A stretch of 64,000 bases of DNA from Spyradocola sp050942925 (GCA_050942925.1 JBMNOF010000004.1:7007-71006); one strand, 5' to 3'. Counted from the first letter of the stretch, positions 1 through 8,199 are shown. A program made the numbers and translations. The notes: generated by a model from the sequence alone, not told the origin.

Positions 1-138
1 AATGCCAACAGCTTGAAGGCGGAGCTCCTTCTGCAGGCATTGGGGGCGGGCGAGCGCTATTCCTGCGTGCGCACGGGTCTGTATGCCCGCGGCGCGCAGG
101 GCGAGCGCGTGGAACTCTTTGAGGCGGCACGGGAATGA
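1..138 (+). CDS. C-terminal end of a TIGR03936/DUF2344 family protein (partial)
   Basis: An open frame enters from the left edge and stops with TGA at 136-138, giving 45 residues that end SCVRTGLYARG...ELFEAARE. A leucine-rich helix followed by an RTGLY segment is typical of the end of DUF2344 (radical-SAM-linked) proteins, which in Clostridia sit directly before rng, rplU and rpmA. The stop overlaps the rng start as ATGA, indicating translational coupling. The family call rests on this short tail and on position, so it is tentative; the molecular function of the family is not established. Confidence 0.6.
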   Translation, partial: NANSLKAELLLQALGAGERYSCVRTGLYARGAQGERVELFEAARE

Positions 139-1613
139 AAAAGGAAATCCTCATCGATCGGGAGCCCGGGCTCACGCGCGTGGCCATACTGGAGGACGAC
201 GAGCTCTGCGAGTTCTATCTCGAGCGCGAGGGCGCGGAAAAGCTCGCCGGCAACATCTACAAGGGCCGCGTGCAGAACGTGCTCAACGGCATGCAGGCCG
301 CCTTTGTGGACATCGGAACAGGGAAAAACGCCTTCCTCTACCTCGGGGACGAGGGCCCGGACGCGCGGGATCTCACCTTCCCCGGGCAGGAGGCCGCGCA
401 GATCCCCTGCATGCGGCAGGAACGCGTGCACAACGGGCAGGAGCTGCTCGTGCAGGTCATCAAGGAGCCGGACGGAACCAAGGGCGCGCGGCTCTCCAGG
501 CAGATTACGCTGCCGGGAAGGTATGTCGTCCTGGCGCCGCAGATGGACTATGTCGGCGTTTCCCGCCGCATCGCGGAGGAGGGGGAGCGCCAGCGCCTCA
601 AGGCAGAGGCCGAGCGCGTCAAGCCCGAAGGCATGGGGTTGATCGTGCGCACGGCGGCGGAAGGCCGAAGCGGGGAGGACTTCCTGGAGGACATTCGGGA
701 GCTCACCGCGCTGTGGGAGCAGATCGTCGGCCGCGTCCGCGTGGGGCGAGCTCCGTGCTGCGTCCATCGGGATCAAGACCTGGTCACGCGCACGCTGCGC
801 GATCTCATTGCCAGCGATGTGAGCCGGATCGTGCTGGGGGACGCGGCAGAGGTAGAGCGCGTCCGCTCTGCGCTGCGCCTGTTTGCGCCCGCCCTTGCCG
901 ATCGCGTGGAGCGCTACGCGGGCGGTCTTCCGCTCTTTGACGCCTACCGGATCGAGAGCAGACTGGAAAAGGCGCTGCAGCGCAAGGTCTGGCTCAAAAA
1001 CGGCGGGTATCTCTATATCGAGGCCACCGAAGCGCTGACGGTCATCGACGTCAACACCGGAAAGTTCGTTGGGTCCCGGGACCTGCAGGACACGGTCTTC
1101 CGCCTAAACTGCGAGGCGGCCAAGGAGATCGCCCGGCAGGTTCGGCTTCGGGACATCGGCGGCATCATCATCATTGACTTCATCGACATGCAGAGCGAGG
1201 AAAACCGGCAAAAGCTGGTGGAGGTGCTGCGAGAGGCCTTCCGCCGGGACCGCAACAAGGTCAACGTCGCCGGATTGACCTCGTTGGGGCTGGTGGAGAT
1301 GACGCGCAAGCGGATGCGCACGCCGCTGGCGGCCAGTCTGCAGTGCCTCTGCCCCTGCTGCGGCGGTACGGGCCGGGTCATGCAGCCCGAACACACCGCG
1401 CGGCGCGCGCTGCGGGACGTGCGGCGCCTGCGCGCCTCCGGGACGGAGGGCGAGATCGTGCTGAGCGCCAACTCGGAGGTCCTCGAGGCGGCTCGCCAGC
1501 TCGCGCCGGAGGGCGGCCTCTATCTCCAGCTCGACGCGAACAAGGGACCGAATGATTTCCACGTCTCGACAAAGCCCAAGGACAGCTGCAAAGGGCTGGA
1601 ATACCTTGGCTAA
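135..1613 (+). CDS. rng: Ribonuclease G (RNase E/G family)
   Basis: 492-residue endoribonuclease that cleaves single-stranded RNA in rRNA maturation and mRNA decay. The N-terminal part carries an S1-type RNA-binding segment (about residues 35-110, GRVQNVLNGMQAAFVDIG). The DNase I-like catalytic part has the two metal-binding aspartates in VIDVNTGKF (D305) and IIIIDFIDM (D348). A zinc-link motif CPCC lies at residues 406-409. Length and motifs fit RNase G without the long C-terminal scaffold of RNase E. The ATG overlaps the previous stop. It heads the cluster with the L21/L27 genes, as in many Clostridia. Confidence 0.95.
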   Translation: MKKEILIDREPGLTRVAILEDDELCEFYLEREGAEKLAGNIYKGRVQNVLNGMQAAFVDIGTGKNAFLYLGDEGPDARDLTFPGQEAAQIPCMRQERVHNGQELLVQVIKEPDGTKGARLSRQITLPGRYVVLAPQMDYVGVSRRIAEEGERQRLKAEAERVKPEGMGLIVRTAAEGRSGEDFLEDIRELTALWEQIVGRVRVGRAPCCVHRDQDLVTRTLRDLIASDVSRIVLGDAAEVERVRSALRLFAPALADRVERYAGGLPLFDAYRIESRLEKALQRKVWLKNGGYLYIEATEALTVIDVNTGKFVGSRDLQDTVFRLNCEAAKEIARQVRLRDIGGIIIIDFIDMQSEENRQKLVEVLREAFRRDRNKVNVAGLTSLGLVEMTRKRMRTPLAASLQCLCPCCGGTGRVMQPEHTARRALRDVRRLRASGTEGEIVLSANSEVLEAARQLAPEGGLYLQLDANKGPNDFHVSTKPKDSCKGLEYLG

Positions 1614-1628
1614 AGGGGTGAAGGCAAG

Positions 1629-2015
1629 ATGGCGGTTTGGCTGATGTTCGTTGTGGTAAATCTGTTCCTGCCGCTTCTGATGCTCGGCGTGGGCTGGTGG
1701 TTTCAAAAATCACCGCCCAAGAAGATCAATCCCTTTGTGGGATACAGGACGCGCATGTCTATGAAAAACGAGCAGACCTGGCGCTTCGCGCACGAGACCT
1801 GCGGCAGGCTTTGGGTGCGCCTGGGGGCATGGCTCCTGCCTGCGTCCGTTGTGGCCATGCTCCCTGCGCTCGGGCAGGGCGAGGAGATCGCGGGATGGGT
1901 CGGCACGGGCATCTGCCTGGCGCAGTGCGCCGTCGCGATCGGATCGATCCCCTACACCGAGCGCGCGCTCCGGCGGGCATTCTTCCCGGACGGTTCCCCG
2001 CGCAAGAAAACTTAA
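1629..2015 (+). CDS. SdpI family integral membrane protein
   Basis: 128 residues with an N-terminal membrane helix (about 4-24), then the family hallmark INPFVGYRTRMSMKNEQTW...FAH, then two more helices (about 66-84 and 90-110). This matches the SdpI/YhfL family (PF13630), named for the Bacillus SdpI immunity protein against the SdpC toxin; most members have no assigned role. It lies 15 bases after rng and before the rplU promoter, so it is probably read through from rng. No toxin partner is visible nearby, so immunity should not be assumed. Confidence 0.8.
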   Translation: MAVWLMFVVVNLFLPLLMLGVGWWFQKSPPKKINPFVGYRTRMSMKNEQTWRFAHETCGRLWVRLGAWLLPASVVAMLPALGQGEEIAGWVGTGICLAQCAVAIGSIPYTERALRRAFFPDGSPRKKT

Positions 2016-2038
2016 ACTTTGCAAATCTTCCCGTTTCC

Positions 2039-2067
2039 TTGACAAATGCGGAAGCGAATGCTATACT
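2039..2067 (+). promoter_or_regulatory. Sigma-A promoter of the rplU operon
   Basis: TTGACA at 2039-2044 and TATACT at 2062-2067 with a 17-base spacer, a near-consensus housekeeping promoter 96 bases before the rplU ATG. Confidence 0.85.
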
Positions 2068-2073
2068 ATTTGC

Positions 2074-2162
2074 GCCGCTTGAGTAGGGTCGGCAATCGTG
2101 CGCCGGTTTTCCGGACGCACAACCCGTTTCAGCGAGATTGGGTAGAGGAGGTGCTACCAGAA
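2074..2162 (+). promoter_or_regulatory. Probable L21 leader RNA upstream of rplU
   Basis: An 89-base untranslated stretch between the promoter and rplU contains a tight hairpin GTGCGCCGG-TTTT-CCGGACGCAC (about 2098-2120) and ends with GAGGAGGTG before the ATG. Firmicutes rplU genes commonly carry a structured L21 leader (Rfam L21_leader) thought to mediate autoregulation. The assignment rests on position and the visible hairpin; I could not run a covariance model. Confidence 0.55.
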
Positions 2163-2465
2163 ATGTTTGCGATCATCAAGACCGGCGGAAAGCAGTTCCG
2201 CGTGCAGAATGGCGACGTCATCTTCGTCGAGAAGCTCAACGCCGCCGAGGGCGAGACCGTCAAGTTTGACGTGCTCATGCTCGACAACGACGGCGAGACC
2301 AAGATCGGCACGCCCCTTGTGGAGGACGCCAACGTCACCGGCAAGGTGCTGGGCCACGGCAAGGCCGCCAAGATCCTGGTCTACAAGTACAAGTCCAAGA
2401 AGAACTCCCGTCGCAGGGCGGGTCATCGCCAGCCCTTCACCAAGGTGGAGATCACCATTGGCTAA
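2163..2465 (+). CDS. rplU: 50S ribosomal protein L21
   Basis: 100 residues beginning MFAIIKTGGKQFRV, the classic L21 start, and ending with a basic KYKSKKNSRRRAGHRQPFTKV segment that binds 23S rRNA. The frame is open further upstream, but the ATG at 2163 follows GAGGAGGTG, matches the family N-terminus and lies after the promoter, so it is the start. First gene of the rplU-prp-rpmA operon, the standard Firmicutes arrangement. Confidence 0.97.
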   Translation: MFAIIKTGGKQFRVQNGDVIFVEKLNAAEGETVKFDVLMLDNDGETKIGTPLVEDANVTGKVLGHGKAAKILVYKYKSKKNSRRRAGHRQPFTKVEITIG

Positions 2466-2468
2466 GGC

Positions 2469-2804
2469 ATGACGACGGTGACAATTCTCCATCGGGCTCC
2501 CTGGATCGTCGGATTTCTGGCCGAAGGGCATACCGGCTACGCCGAGGAAGGGGAGGACATCGTTTGCGCGGCGGTTTCCGCCATCACGCAGACGGCCATG
2601 ATGGGACTCAAGCACTTTGCCCCCGATACCTTCTCCCAATGGCGGGAAGGGGATGCGCCTCTGTTGGAGGTGCGCGTTGCACATCCCACCAAGGAGACCC
2701 AGGTCATCCTGGAGACCATGGTCATCGGGCTAGAGGACATTCTTTCGGGCGTGCCGCAGTACGTCCGCATACTCCACACTGGATCGGAGGTGGAATCAAA
2801 ATGA
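2469..2804 (+). CDS. prp: Ribosomal-processing cysteine protease Prp
   Basis: 111 residues. The conserved GHTGYAEEGEDIVCAAVS block supplies catalytic His21 and Cys33, the spacing seen in the Staphylococcus enzyme. Prp removes the short N-terminal extension of ribosomal protein L27, an essential step where L27 carries that extension. The neighbouring rpmA encodes such an extension (MMNLQLF before AHKKG), so enzyme and substrate are adjacent and coupled: the Prp stop overlaps the rpmA ATG as ATGA. Confidence 0.93.
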   Translation: MTTVTILHRAPWIVGFLAEGHTGYAEEGEDIVCAAVSAITQTAMMGLKHFAPDTFSQWREGDAPLLEVRVAHPTKETQVILETMVIGLEDILSGVPQYVRILHTGSEVESK

Positions 2805-3094
2805 TGAATCTTCAGCTGTTCGCTCATAAGAAGGGAATGGGCTCCACCCGCAACGGCCGTGATTCCGAGGCCAAGCGCCTGGGCGTCAAGCGTGCGGATG
2901 GCCAGTTCGTTCTGGCTGGCAACATCCTCGTTCGTCAGCGCGGAACCAAGATCCATCCCGGCCTGAACGTCGGTCTGGGCAAGGACGACACCCTGTTTGC
3001 GACCGCGAGCGGCGTGGTCCGCTTCGAGCGCAAGGGCCGCGACGACAAGCAGGTCAGCGTGTATCCTCGGGAAGAGGCTGTTGCCGCGCAGTAA
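2801..3094 (+). CDS. rpmA: 50S ribosomal protein L27 with cleavable N-terminal extension
   Basis: 97 residues starting MMNLQLFAHKKGMGST. Mature bacterial L27 starts at A-x-KKG; the preceding MMNLQLF is the Firmicutes extension cut by Prp between F and A. The rest (RNGRDSEAKRLGVK, ILVRQRGTKIHPG) is typical L27. The start is the ATG at 2801 preceded by GGATCGGAGGTGG; an in-frame extension further upstream runs through prp and is not used. A strong terminator follows at 3117-3148. Confidence 0.97.
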   Translation: MMNLQLFAHKKGMGSTRNGRDSEAKRLGVKRADGQFVLAGNILVRQRGTKIHPGLNVGLGKDDTLFATASGVVRFERKGRDDKQVSVYPREEAVAAQ

Positions 3095-3116
3095 TGCGGA
3101 ATTCCGAGTGAAGGAA

Positions 3117-3148
3117 AAGCCCATCTGAGAGATCAGATGGGCTTTTTT
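3117..3148 (+). terminator. Rho-independent terminator of rplU-prp-rpmA
   Basis: Perfect 12-base stem AAGCCCATCTGA / TCAGATGGGCTT with a GAGA tetraloop, followed by a run of T to 3148. Confidence 0.92.
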
Positions 3149-3175
3149 CATCGCAAGGGGACAGAGGGAAAGACC

Positions 3176-3994
3176 ATGCTGTTTTTTGAAAATTGTGAGA
3201 TCAACCTGGAAAACACCTTTCACTGCGGTCAAACCTTTCGGTGGAAACCGCTCGGGGACGGATCGTTTGCGGGCAATGTGGAAGGACGGTCCGTGCGCGC
3301 GGAGACGGCGGAAGGCGGTCTCCTCCTCCACGGCGCAGAGGAGAAGGACGCGCCATTCTGGCGCGCGTATTTTGACCTGGACAGCGACTATGCCGCGCTC
3401 CTTGCGCCGGTGATGGATGCACACTTGCGCAGCGCCTTGGACGCCTGCCAAGGCCTGCGCTTGCTGAACCAGCCCTTTTTCGAGACGCTGTGCAGCTTCA
3501 TCCTCTCGGCCAACAACAACATGCGCCGCATTGCGGGCATCGTGGACCGCTTTTGCGGCATCATGCCGGTGGACAGAAACGGCCTGCATGCATTTCCCCG
3601 GCCGGCGGATGTGCTGGCCGCCGGCCGAACCTGGGTGGACGGGATCGGCGCCGGCTACCGCGCGCCCTACCTCTATGAGGCGGCGGAGCGCGTTGCCGCG
3701 GGGTTTGATGGCGCCTGTCTCCGAACGCTGCCCTATGCGGAGGCCTGTAAGCAAATCCGCACCTTCCGGGGCGTGGGGGAGAAGGTCGCGGACTGCGTCC
3801 TCCTCTTCTCCTGCGGGCAGCGGGACGCATTTCCCGTCGATACGTGGATGGAGAAGGTCTTGACGCAGTGGTACGGCTTTTCCGGAAGCCGGACGAACCT
3901 TAAGCGCTGCGCCATGGCGCACTTTGGAGCCGGAGCCGGCATTGCCCAGCAGGTGCTTTTTGCCTATGTGGTGCGGCAGAAAATGCAAGCCTAG
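3176..3994 (+). CDS. ogg: 8-oxoguanine DNA glycosylase / AP lyase (OGG1 family)
   Basis: 272-residue base-excision repair enzyme that removes 8-oxoguanine and nicks the abasic site. The N-terminal domain starts CEINLENTFHCGQTFRW, typical of OGG1-type enzymes. The helix-hairpin-helix-GPD motif FRGVGEKVADCVLLFS...PVDTW carries catalytic Lys203 and Asp222, 19 residues apart as in human OGG1 (K249/D268). The ATG at 3176 is chosen because the open frame further upstream begins inside the rpmA terminator. It converges on the L,D-transpeptidase gene, the two ends overlapping by a few bases. Confidence 0.9.
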   Translation: MLFFENCEINLENTFHCGQTFRWKPLGDGSFAGNVEGRSVRAETAEGGLLLHGAEEKDAPFWRAYFDLDSDYAALLAPVMDAHLRSALDACQGLRLLNQPFFETLCSFILSANNNMRRIAGIVDRFCGIMPVDRNGLHAFPRPADVLAAGRTWVDGIGAGYRAPYLYEAAERVAAGFDGACLRTLPYAEACKQIRTFRGVGEKVADCVLLFSCGQRDAFPVDTWMEKVLTQWYGFSGSRTNLKRCAMAHFGAGAGIAQQVLFAYVVRQKMQA

Positions 3995-4890
3995 CCGTCT
4001 GCGACAAGGACGATGCGCGGGGATTCGTCCTCCTTCAGCCACTGCACGAGCGCCGTCAGGTCCGCCTTTTGCAGCGCAATGCAGCCGGAGGTCGGCTCGT
4101 CGCCCACGTGCAGAAAGATCGCGGAGCCCTTGCCCGGCTCCGTCTCCTGCCCGTAGTTGTACTCGACAACCAGGGCAAGCGCATAAGCGGTGGGGCTGTT
4201 GGAGAGCTTCTCTGCGGAAGTCCAGTCCCGATCCGCATCGCCCTCTACCCATTGGTTGTAGTAGCGGGAGTCCGGATCGTCCACCCAATAGCTCTCGCTC
4301 GTCACCGCGCGGAAGGGGTAGTCGGGGTTGGGCGTGTCCTCGTTGCCAAAGGCAAACCCAAGGCGGAAAATTCCCGCGGGCGTGCGCTTGTCGCCCTCGC
4401 GCTTGCCGGAGGAGACGCCGTTTTCCCCGACATAGCCGGAGAACCCCAGCGCCTTTGTCCAGATGCCGTCCTCGCCCTTGTCATAGGCATAGACGCGGCA
4501 GGAAGATCCGTCGGCGAGCACCAGGACGAGCTGGCCGTAGGACAGCTGCGTGAGGTCGCGTCCCAGGCCCTCCATCACGCGGGCGAGCGTGGGAGGCTGC
4601 TCAGGGGCGGCGTGGGAGGCGGAAGGCTCGGGCTCCTGCGCGGAGGGCGCGGGCGTTGCCGTGGGCGGATCTGCCGTGGGCGAGGTGGACGCCTCTTCCA
4701 TGGCCGCCGTTGGGCTCGGAAGAACGGTCGCCGGCGCAGGGGAGGCTTGCGCAGAGGGGAGCGGCGCGGCGGATGGAGTTGGGCTGGGAAATTCCGACGG
4801 GCGCAGTTCCACCACGGGCGCCGGGCCGGCGCATCCGCTCAGCAGGCAGAGCAGAAGGGCGATGGAGAGTACAATCGAAACGTGCTTCAT
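3991..4890 (-). CDS. L,D-transpeptidase-like lipoprotein (YkuD fold)
   Basis: 299 residues. An N-terminal lipoprotein signal ends in the lipobox LLSGC (Cys about residue 20). A Pro/Ser/Thr/Ala-rich linker (about 25-105) should span the wall, followed by a YkuD-type catalytic domain with FLHVGDEPTSGCIAL: His261 and nucleophile Cys270. Family members form 3-3 peptidoglycan cross-links or attach proteins to the wall; some Firmicutes relatives act in the spore coat. The start ATG (4890) follows GGAGGAAAACC. It is transcribed away from the LacI gene, from its own promoter. Confidence 0.85.
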   Translation of the reverse strand: MKHVSIVLSIALLLCLLSGCAGPAPVVELRPSEFPSPTPSAAPLPSAQASPAPATVLPSPTAAMEEASTSPTADPPTATPAPSAQEPEPSASHAAPEQPPTLARVMEGLGRDLTQLSYGQLVLVLADGSSCRVYAYDKGEDGIWTKALGFSGYVGENGVSSGKREGDKRTPAGIFRLGFAFGNEDTPNPDYPFRAVTSESYWVDDPDSRYYNQWVEGDADRDWTSAEKLSNSPTAYALALVVEYNYGQETEPGKGSAIFLHVGDEPTSGCIALQKADLTALVQWLKEDESPRIVLVADG

Positions 4891-4912
4891 GGTTTTCCTC
4901 CTTCTTTGCAAA

Positions 4913-4941
4913 AGGATAGCAGAAAGCAGGGAGACTGTCAA
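4913..4941 (-). promoter_or_regulatory. Sigma-A promoter of the L,D-transpeptidase gene
   Basis: On the reverse strand TTGACA (4936-4941) and TATCCT (4913-4918) are separated by 17 bases, 23 bases ahead of the start codon. Confidence 0.75.
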
Positions 4942-4962
4942 AGCAGGCAAACGGAAATTTGC

Positions 4963-4991
4963 TTGAAGGCACGCGCGTTTTTTGCTAGAAT
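4963..4991 (+). promoter_or_regulatory. Promoter of the LacI-family regulator gene
   Basis: TTGAAG (4963-4968), 17-base spacer, TAGAAT (4986-4991), 35 bases before the ATG. It lies close to the divergent promoter at 4913-4941, so the regulator could influence both. Confidence 0.65.
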
Positions 4992-5025
4992 AGCTAAGGA
5001 GAGAAAAAGGAAAGGGGTGTGCGGC

Positions 5026-6042
5026 ATGGAAAGCGAAAAGCCGATATCCCTGCGGGAGATTGCGCAGATCGCGGGCGTATCCGTGGCGACGGTTTCGCGC
5101 GTGATCCACAAAAATGGAAGGTTTTCCAAGGAAACCGAGGCGCGCGTGCGCGAGGTCATCGAGCGCTATCACTATAGTCCGGACATCACCGCCCAGTCCA
5201 TGCGCACCAAGCGCATCCCGGCAGTGGGCATTCTCTATCCGGATTTGGCCAACCAGCATCTGGCGGAGATCGTCGTGGACCTGGAGGAGCGCTTCTTTGA
5301 TCTGGGGTATGCGACGTTTATCTGCGGCACGCGGGGCAACGCGGCCCGGGAAGAGGCCTACATTCAGCTGCTGCGCCAACACAAGGTCAGCGGCCTGATC
5401 TTCCTGTTTGGCGCGCGCGTCGACCACCGCGAGGAGATTGGACCCCTGCCCAAGGTCTACATTGGCCGAACGCCGAGCTATCTGCAAAACCTGGACGACA
5501 GAACCGTCGTCATTGAGACGGACCATGTACAGAGCGGATACATGGCGGCAAACCACCTCCTGGAGCGGGGGTGCCGCAAAATCCTGTTTCCCACGCGCAG
5601 GCCCCTTACGACGAACCTGCTCCAGGGCCGGGAGGCGGGGTTTTCCCGCGCGCTGATCGAGCATGGCATTCCGAATCCGGAGGACTACATCGTCATCGTC
5701 GATGGGTTTAAGGAGGAAAACGGCTACCTTAGCGCCAAGGAATGGATGCAGCAGGGGCTCGACTTTGACGGCATCTGCGCCAACAACGACCGCTTTGCCA
5801 TCGGCTGCATGCGCGCGCTGATCGAGGGCGGAATCTCCATCCCGGAGGAGGTCCGCGTGATTGGCCACGACGACACGCTCTTTGCGCGCTACAACCTCAA
5901 GCGCCTGTCCTCCATCCGAGATCCGCTGGAGTCCTTCTGCGATTTGGCCATCGATTCCCTGGTCAACATGATGGAGGGGCAAAAGCCCGAAAAGAACCAC
6001 TACGTGCTGCAAGGGCGCGTCATTCGCCGGGAGACGACGTAA
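5026..6042 (+). CDS. LacI/GalR-family transcriptional regulator
   Basis: 338 residues. An N-terminal helix-turn-helix (residues 8-30, LREIAQIAGVSVATVSRVI) and hinge helix (about 50-60) precede a periplasmic-binding-protein-like sensor domain (about 65-338) with NNDRFAIGCMRAL and VRVIGHDD segments. Family members repress sugar or metabolite genes until an effector binds; the effector is not recognisable here. The start ATG follows AAAGGGGTG. The only co-oriented neighbour within operon distance is the EamA exporter 33 bases downstream, the likeliest target besides the regulator itself. Confidence 0.9.
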   Translation: MESEKPISLREIAQIAGVSVATVSRVIHKNGRFSKETEARVREVIERYHYSPDITAQSMRTKRIPAVGILYPDLANQHLAEIVVDLEERFFDLGYATFICGTRGNAAREEAYIQLLRQHKVSGLIFLFGARVDHREEIGPLPKVYIGRTPSYLQNLDDRTVVIETDHVQSGYMAANHLLERGCRKILFPTRRPLTTNLLQGREAGFSRALIEHGIPNPEDYIVIVDGFKEENGYLSAKEWMQQGLDFDGICANNDRFAIGCMRALIEGGISIPEEVRVIGHDDTLFARYNLKRLSSIRDPLESFCDLAIDSLVNMMEGQKPEKNHYVLQGRVIRRETT

Positions 6043-6075
6043 AGAACAAAAAAACAAACGGAAGAGGGAAACACC

Positions 6076-6969
6076 GTGATCGAAAAAAAGAATGCCCTGG
6101 CGGATCTTGGGCTGCTGCTCGTGGCCGTGATCTGGGGGGCAGGCTTTTCTGCGACGCAATACGCGATCGATGCCGGGCTCACCTCGGCGACCATTTTGCT
6201 GCTGCGCTTTTTGGTGGCAGCCCTGATCCTCGGCGCGGTCTGCTGGAAGCAGGTCGTGACCGTGACCGGACGGGAATGGGCCTATGGCGCACTGTCCGGC
6301 TTTTTTCTTTTTGTGGCGTTTTTCTTGCAGACGGAGGCGCAGAGCCGGACGACGCCTTCCAACTGCGCGTTCCTGACGACGACGAATGTCGTGATGGTGC
6401 CCTTTCTCATCTGGGTGGTGACGCGCAGGCGCCCGGAGGCGAAGAACTTGATCCTGCCGTTTCTTGCGGTGGCGGGCATCTTTGTGCTGGGGTACACGCC
6501 CGGGCAGGGGATTTCCTTTGCGGTGGGCGATCTACTGTCCCTGGCGTGCGCGTTCTTTTTCGCGTGTCACATCGCCTCGCTGGAGTTCACCGCCAAGCAT
6601 GTGGAGGCGAGAAAGCTCACCTTTATCCAGATGGCGACGGCGGCGGGGCTGTCGCTGCTGTACTTCTTGATCGTGGACCGGTCGCCGGTCGACGGCGGCA
6701 CGCTGCGCGCGGGCATTCTGCCCGTGCTGTACCTGGGCGCCTTTTCCACCTGCCTCTGCTTTTTCCTGCAAACCGCGGCGCAAAAGCATGCTTCCGCCTC
6801 GAAGGCCGCCATTTTTCTCTCCATGGAGGGGATGTTCGGCTCGCTGTTTTCCGTGCTGCTCGGGCTTGAGCCGCTGCGCTGGACGCTGGTCTTCGGCGGC
6901 AGCCTGCTCTTTGCCTGCGCGGTGCTGACGGAGCTTCGTTTTCCCCTGCGCCCAGCGCACAGGGAATAA
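6076..6969 (+). CDS. EamA/DMT-superfamily membrane transporter
   Basis: 297 residues with about ten hydrophobic helices in two similar halves, the EamA repeat. The first half holds VIWGAGFSATQYAID and LLLRFLVAALIL, a hallmark of RhaT/YdcZ-type metabolite exporters. The GTG start at 6076 follows GAAGAGGGA. Substrates in this family range from amino acids to nucleotides and cannot be read from sequence. Position directly behind the LacI gene suggests joint transcription and control. Confidence 0.85.
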   Translation: MIEKKNALADLGLLLVAVIWGAGFSATQYAIDAGLTSATILLLRFLVAALILGAVCWKQVVTVTGREWAYGALSGFFLFVAFFLQTEAQSRTTPSNCAFLTTTNVVMVPFLIWVVTRRRPEAKNLILPFLAVAGIFVLGYTPGQGISFAVGDLLSLACAFFFACHIASLEFTAKHVEARKLTFIQMATAAGLSLLYFLIVDRSPVDGGTLRAGILPVLYLGAFSTCLCFFLQTAAQKHASASKAAIFLSMEGMFGSLFSVLLGLEPLRWTLVFGGSLLFACAVLTELRFPLRPAHRE

Positions 6970-7029
6970 GGCGCGCGCTCTTCCGCATAGAATGGGGACA
7001 AACGGACATGCGGGAGGAGCGGAAAAAGC

Positions 7030-8076
7030 ATGAATCGAGAAGGACAGCGGACGTTTGTGCTCCTTAGGCAGCTGGGCAGCGGCCGGGAGTCGGGATACGC
7101 GCGGGCGGAGACCCGGGATGGAAGCGTGAAAATCAATCTGGTGGTGCAGGGCTTTGGCCGAAACGCCCAGCCCTATGCCTTTGCCTGGACGCAGGAGGGG
7201 CTCCTGCCCTTGGGCGAACTGAACATGGACGCGCGCGGGCAAGGAGGCATTGTCGCGTCGCTGAACCCCTCGGACTTCCGGGAGATGCAGATGCTCCTTG
7301 TGGCCCGGATGAACGGCGAAGAGGTGCAGATCCCGCTGGCGGGGACCGTGGGGCGCGGCGGCTGGATCGACTGGGCACAGGTGCGGGAGGCAATCGCCGA
7401 AATCCTTCGCCCTGCGCCCGCGGCGGAACCGGAAGCGCAGGCAGCGCCTGTGGAGGGCGCCGGGGAAGCGGAGCCTGTCCAAGAAGCGCCGGAGACCCCC
7501 GCGGCGGAGGAACCCGCGGAACCAGAGAGCGCACAGACTCCGGCGCAGGAGCAAGCGCCCGAAACAGCGCCCGAGGAAGCGCCTGTGCAGGCGGAATCCC
7601 CGGCGCAGACCACGACGGCCGAGCCGGAATCCGGCGACGAGCCCAGCCCGGAAGCAGAGGTGGATCTCTACGATCTGCCGGCGCAGATGGACCCGCTTGC
7701 CGAGGCGGAGGGCGAATTGCAGACTCCTTTGGCGGAGGAAGAGCGGCGAGAGATCCCCGCCCTCTTGCAGAACGCCTATTGGCCGCAGGCGCTCTGGCCG
7801 TTGCACGACCTATTTGAGCGGTTTGAAGAGGTGGACCCGTTCCCCGAAGAGGAGAACGTGGTGTACATCCGCGTTCCGCTCGGGAACGCCTATGAGGAGA
7901 TGGATTCCTACCTGATTGGCGCCAAGGTGGAAGACGGCTGGGTCGTGGGGGTGGGATACCTCCTGCCCGGAGAGAAGCAGGAAACGCCGCCCGCGGGCAT
8001 GGCCGGCTACGAGTGGAAGGACGGATACTGGCAATCCTGGCAATACGTCGACCCCAAGACGGAGCAAACGGAATAA
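7030..8076 (+). CDS. Hypothetical protein with low-complexity Pro/Ala/Glu central region
   Basis: 348 residues, no signal peptide or membrane helix. About residues 1-125 form a beta-rich, well-ordered domain (INLVVQGFG, IPLAGTVGRGG). Residues about 130-225 are an acidic Pro-Ala-Glu-Gln linker of E-P-A and A-P-E units. About 240-348 form a compact C-terminal domain (LHDLFERFEEVDPF, VVYIRVPLG, WVVGVGYLLPG) with several aromatic residues. Two folded domains on a flexible linker suggest an adaptor or a late-stage cytoplasmic protein. I do not recognise the family. A good RBS (GGGAGGAGCGG) supports the ATG. Confidence 0.7.
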   Translation: MNREGQRTFVLLRQLGSGRESGYARAETRDGSVKINLVVQGFGRNAQPYAFAWTQEGLLPLGELNMDARGQGGIVASLNPSDFREMQMLLVARMNGEEVQIPLAGTVGRGGWIDWAQVREAIAEILRPAPAAEPEAQAAPVEGAGEAEPVQEAPETPAAEEPAEPESAQTPAQEQAPETAPEEAPVQAESPAQTTTAEPESGDEPSPEAEVDLYDLPAQMDPLAEAEGELQTPLAEEERREIPALLQNAYWPQALWPLHDLFERFEEVDPFPEEENVVYIRVPLGNAYEEMDSYLIGAKVEDGWVVGVGYLLPGEKQETPPAGMAGYEWKDGYWQSWQYVDPKTEQTE

Positions 8077-8087
8077 AGACCCTTGGC

Positions 8088-8122
8088 AAAGGCCCCCGGC
8101 GCTGGACGCGCCGAGGGCCTTT
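8088..8122 (+). terminator. Hairpin terminator after the 7030-8076 gene
   Basis: GC-rich stem AAAGGCCCcCGGCGC / GCGCCGaGGGCCTTT with a short loop; the T tract is short (TTT), so termination may be partial. Confidence 0.55.
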
Positions 8123-8156
8123 GCTGCGCCAGAAACCAGGGGCGTTTTTTCTTGAA

Positions 8157-8185
8157 TTGACAGCAGGAAAAAAATGCGCTATACT
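8157..8185 (+). promoter_or_regulatory. Sigma-A promoter of the ABC/Gld operon
   Basis: TTGACA (8157-8162), 17-base spacer, TATACT (8180-8185): near consensus. The leader to the first ATG is about 130 bases. Confidence 0.85.
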
Positions 8186-8199
8186 ATTCCAGTTTGTTA

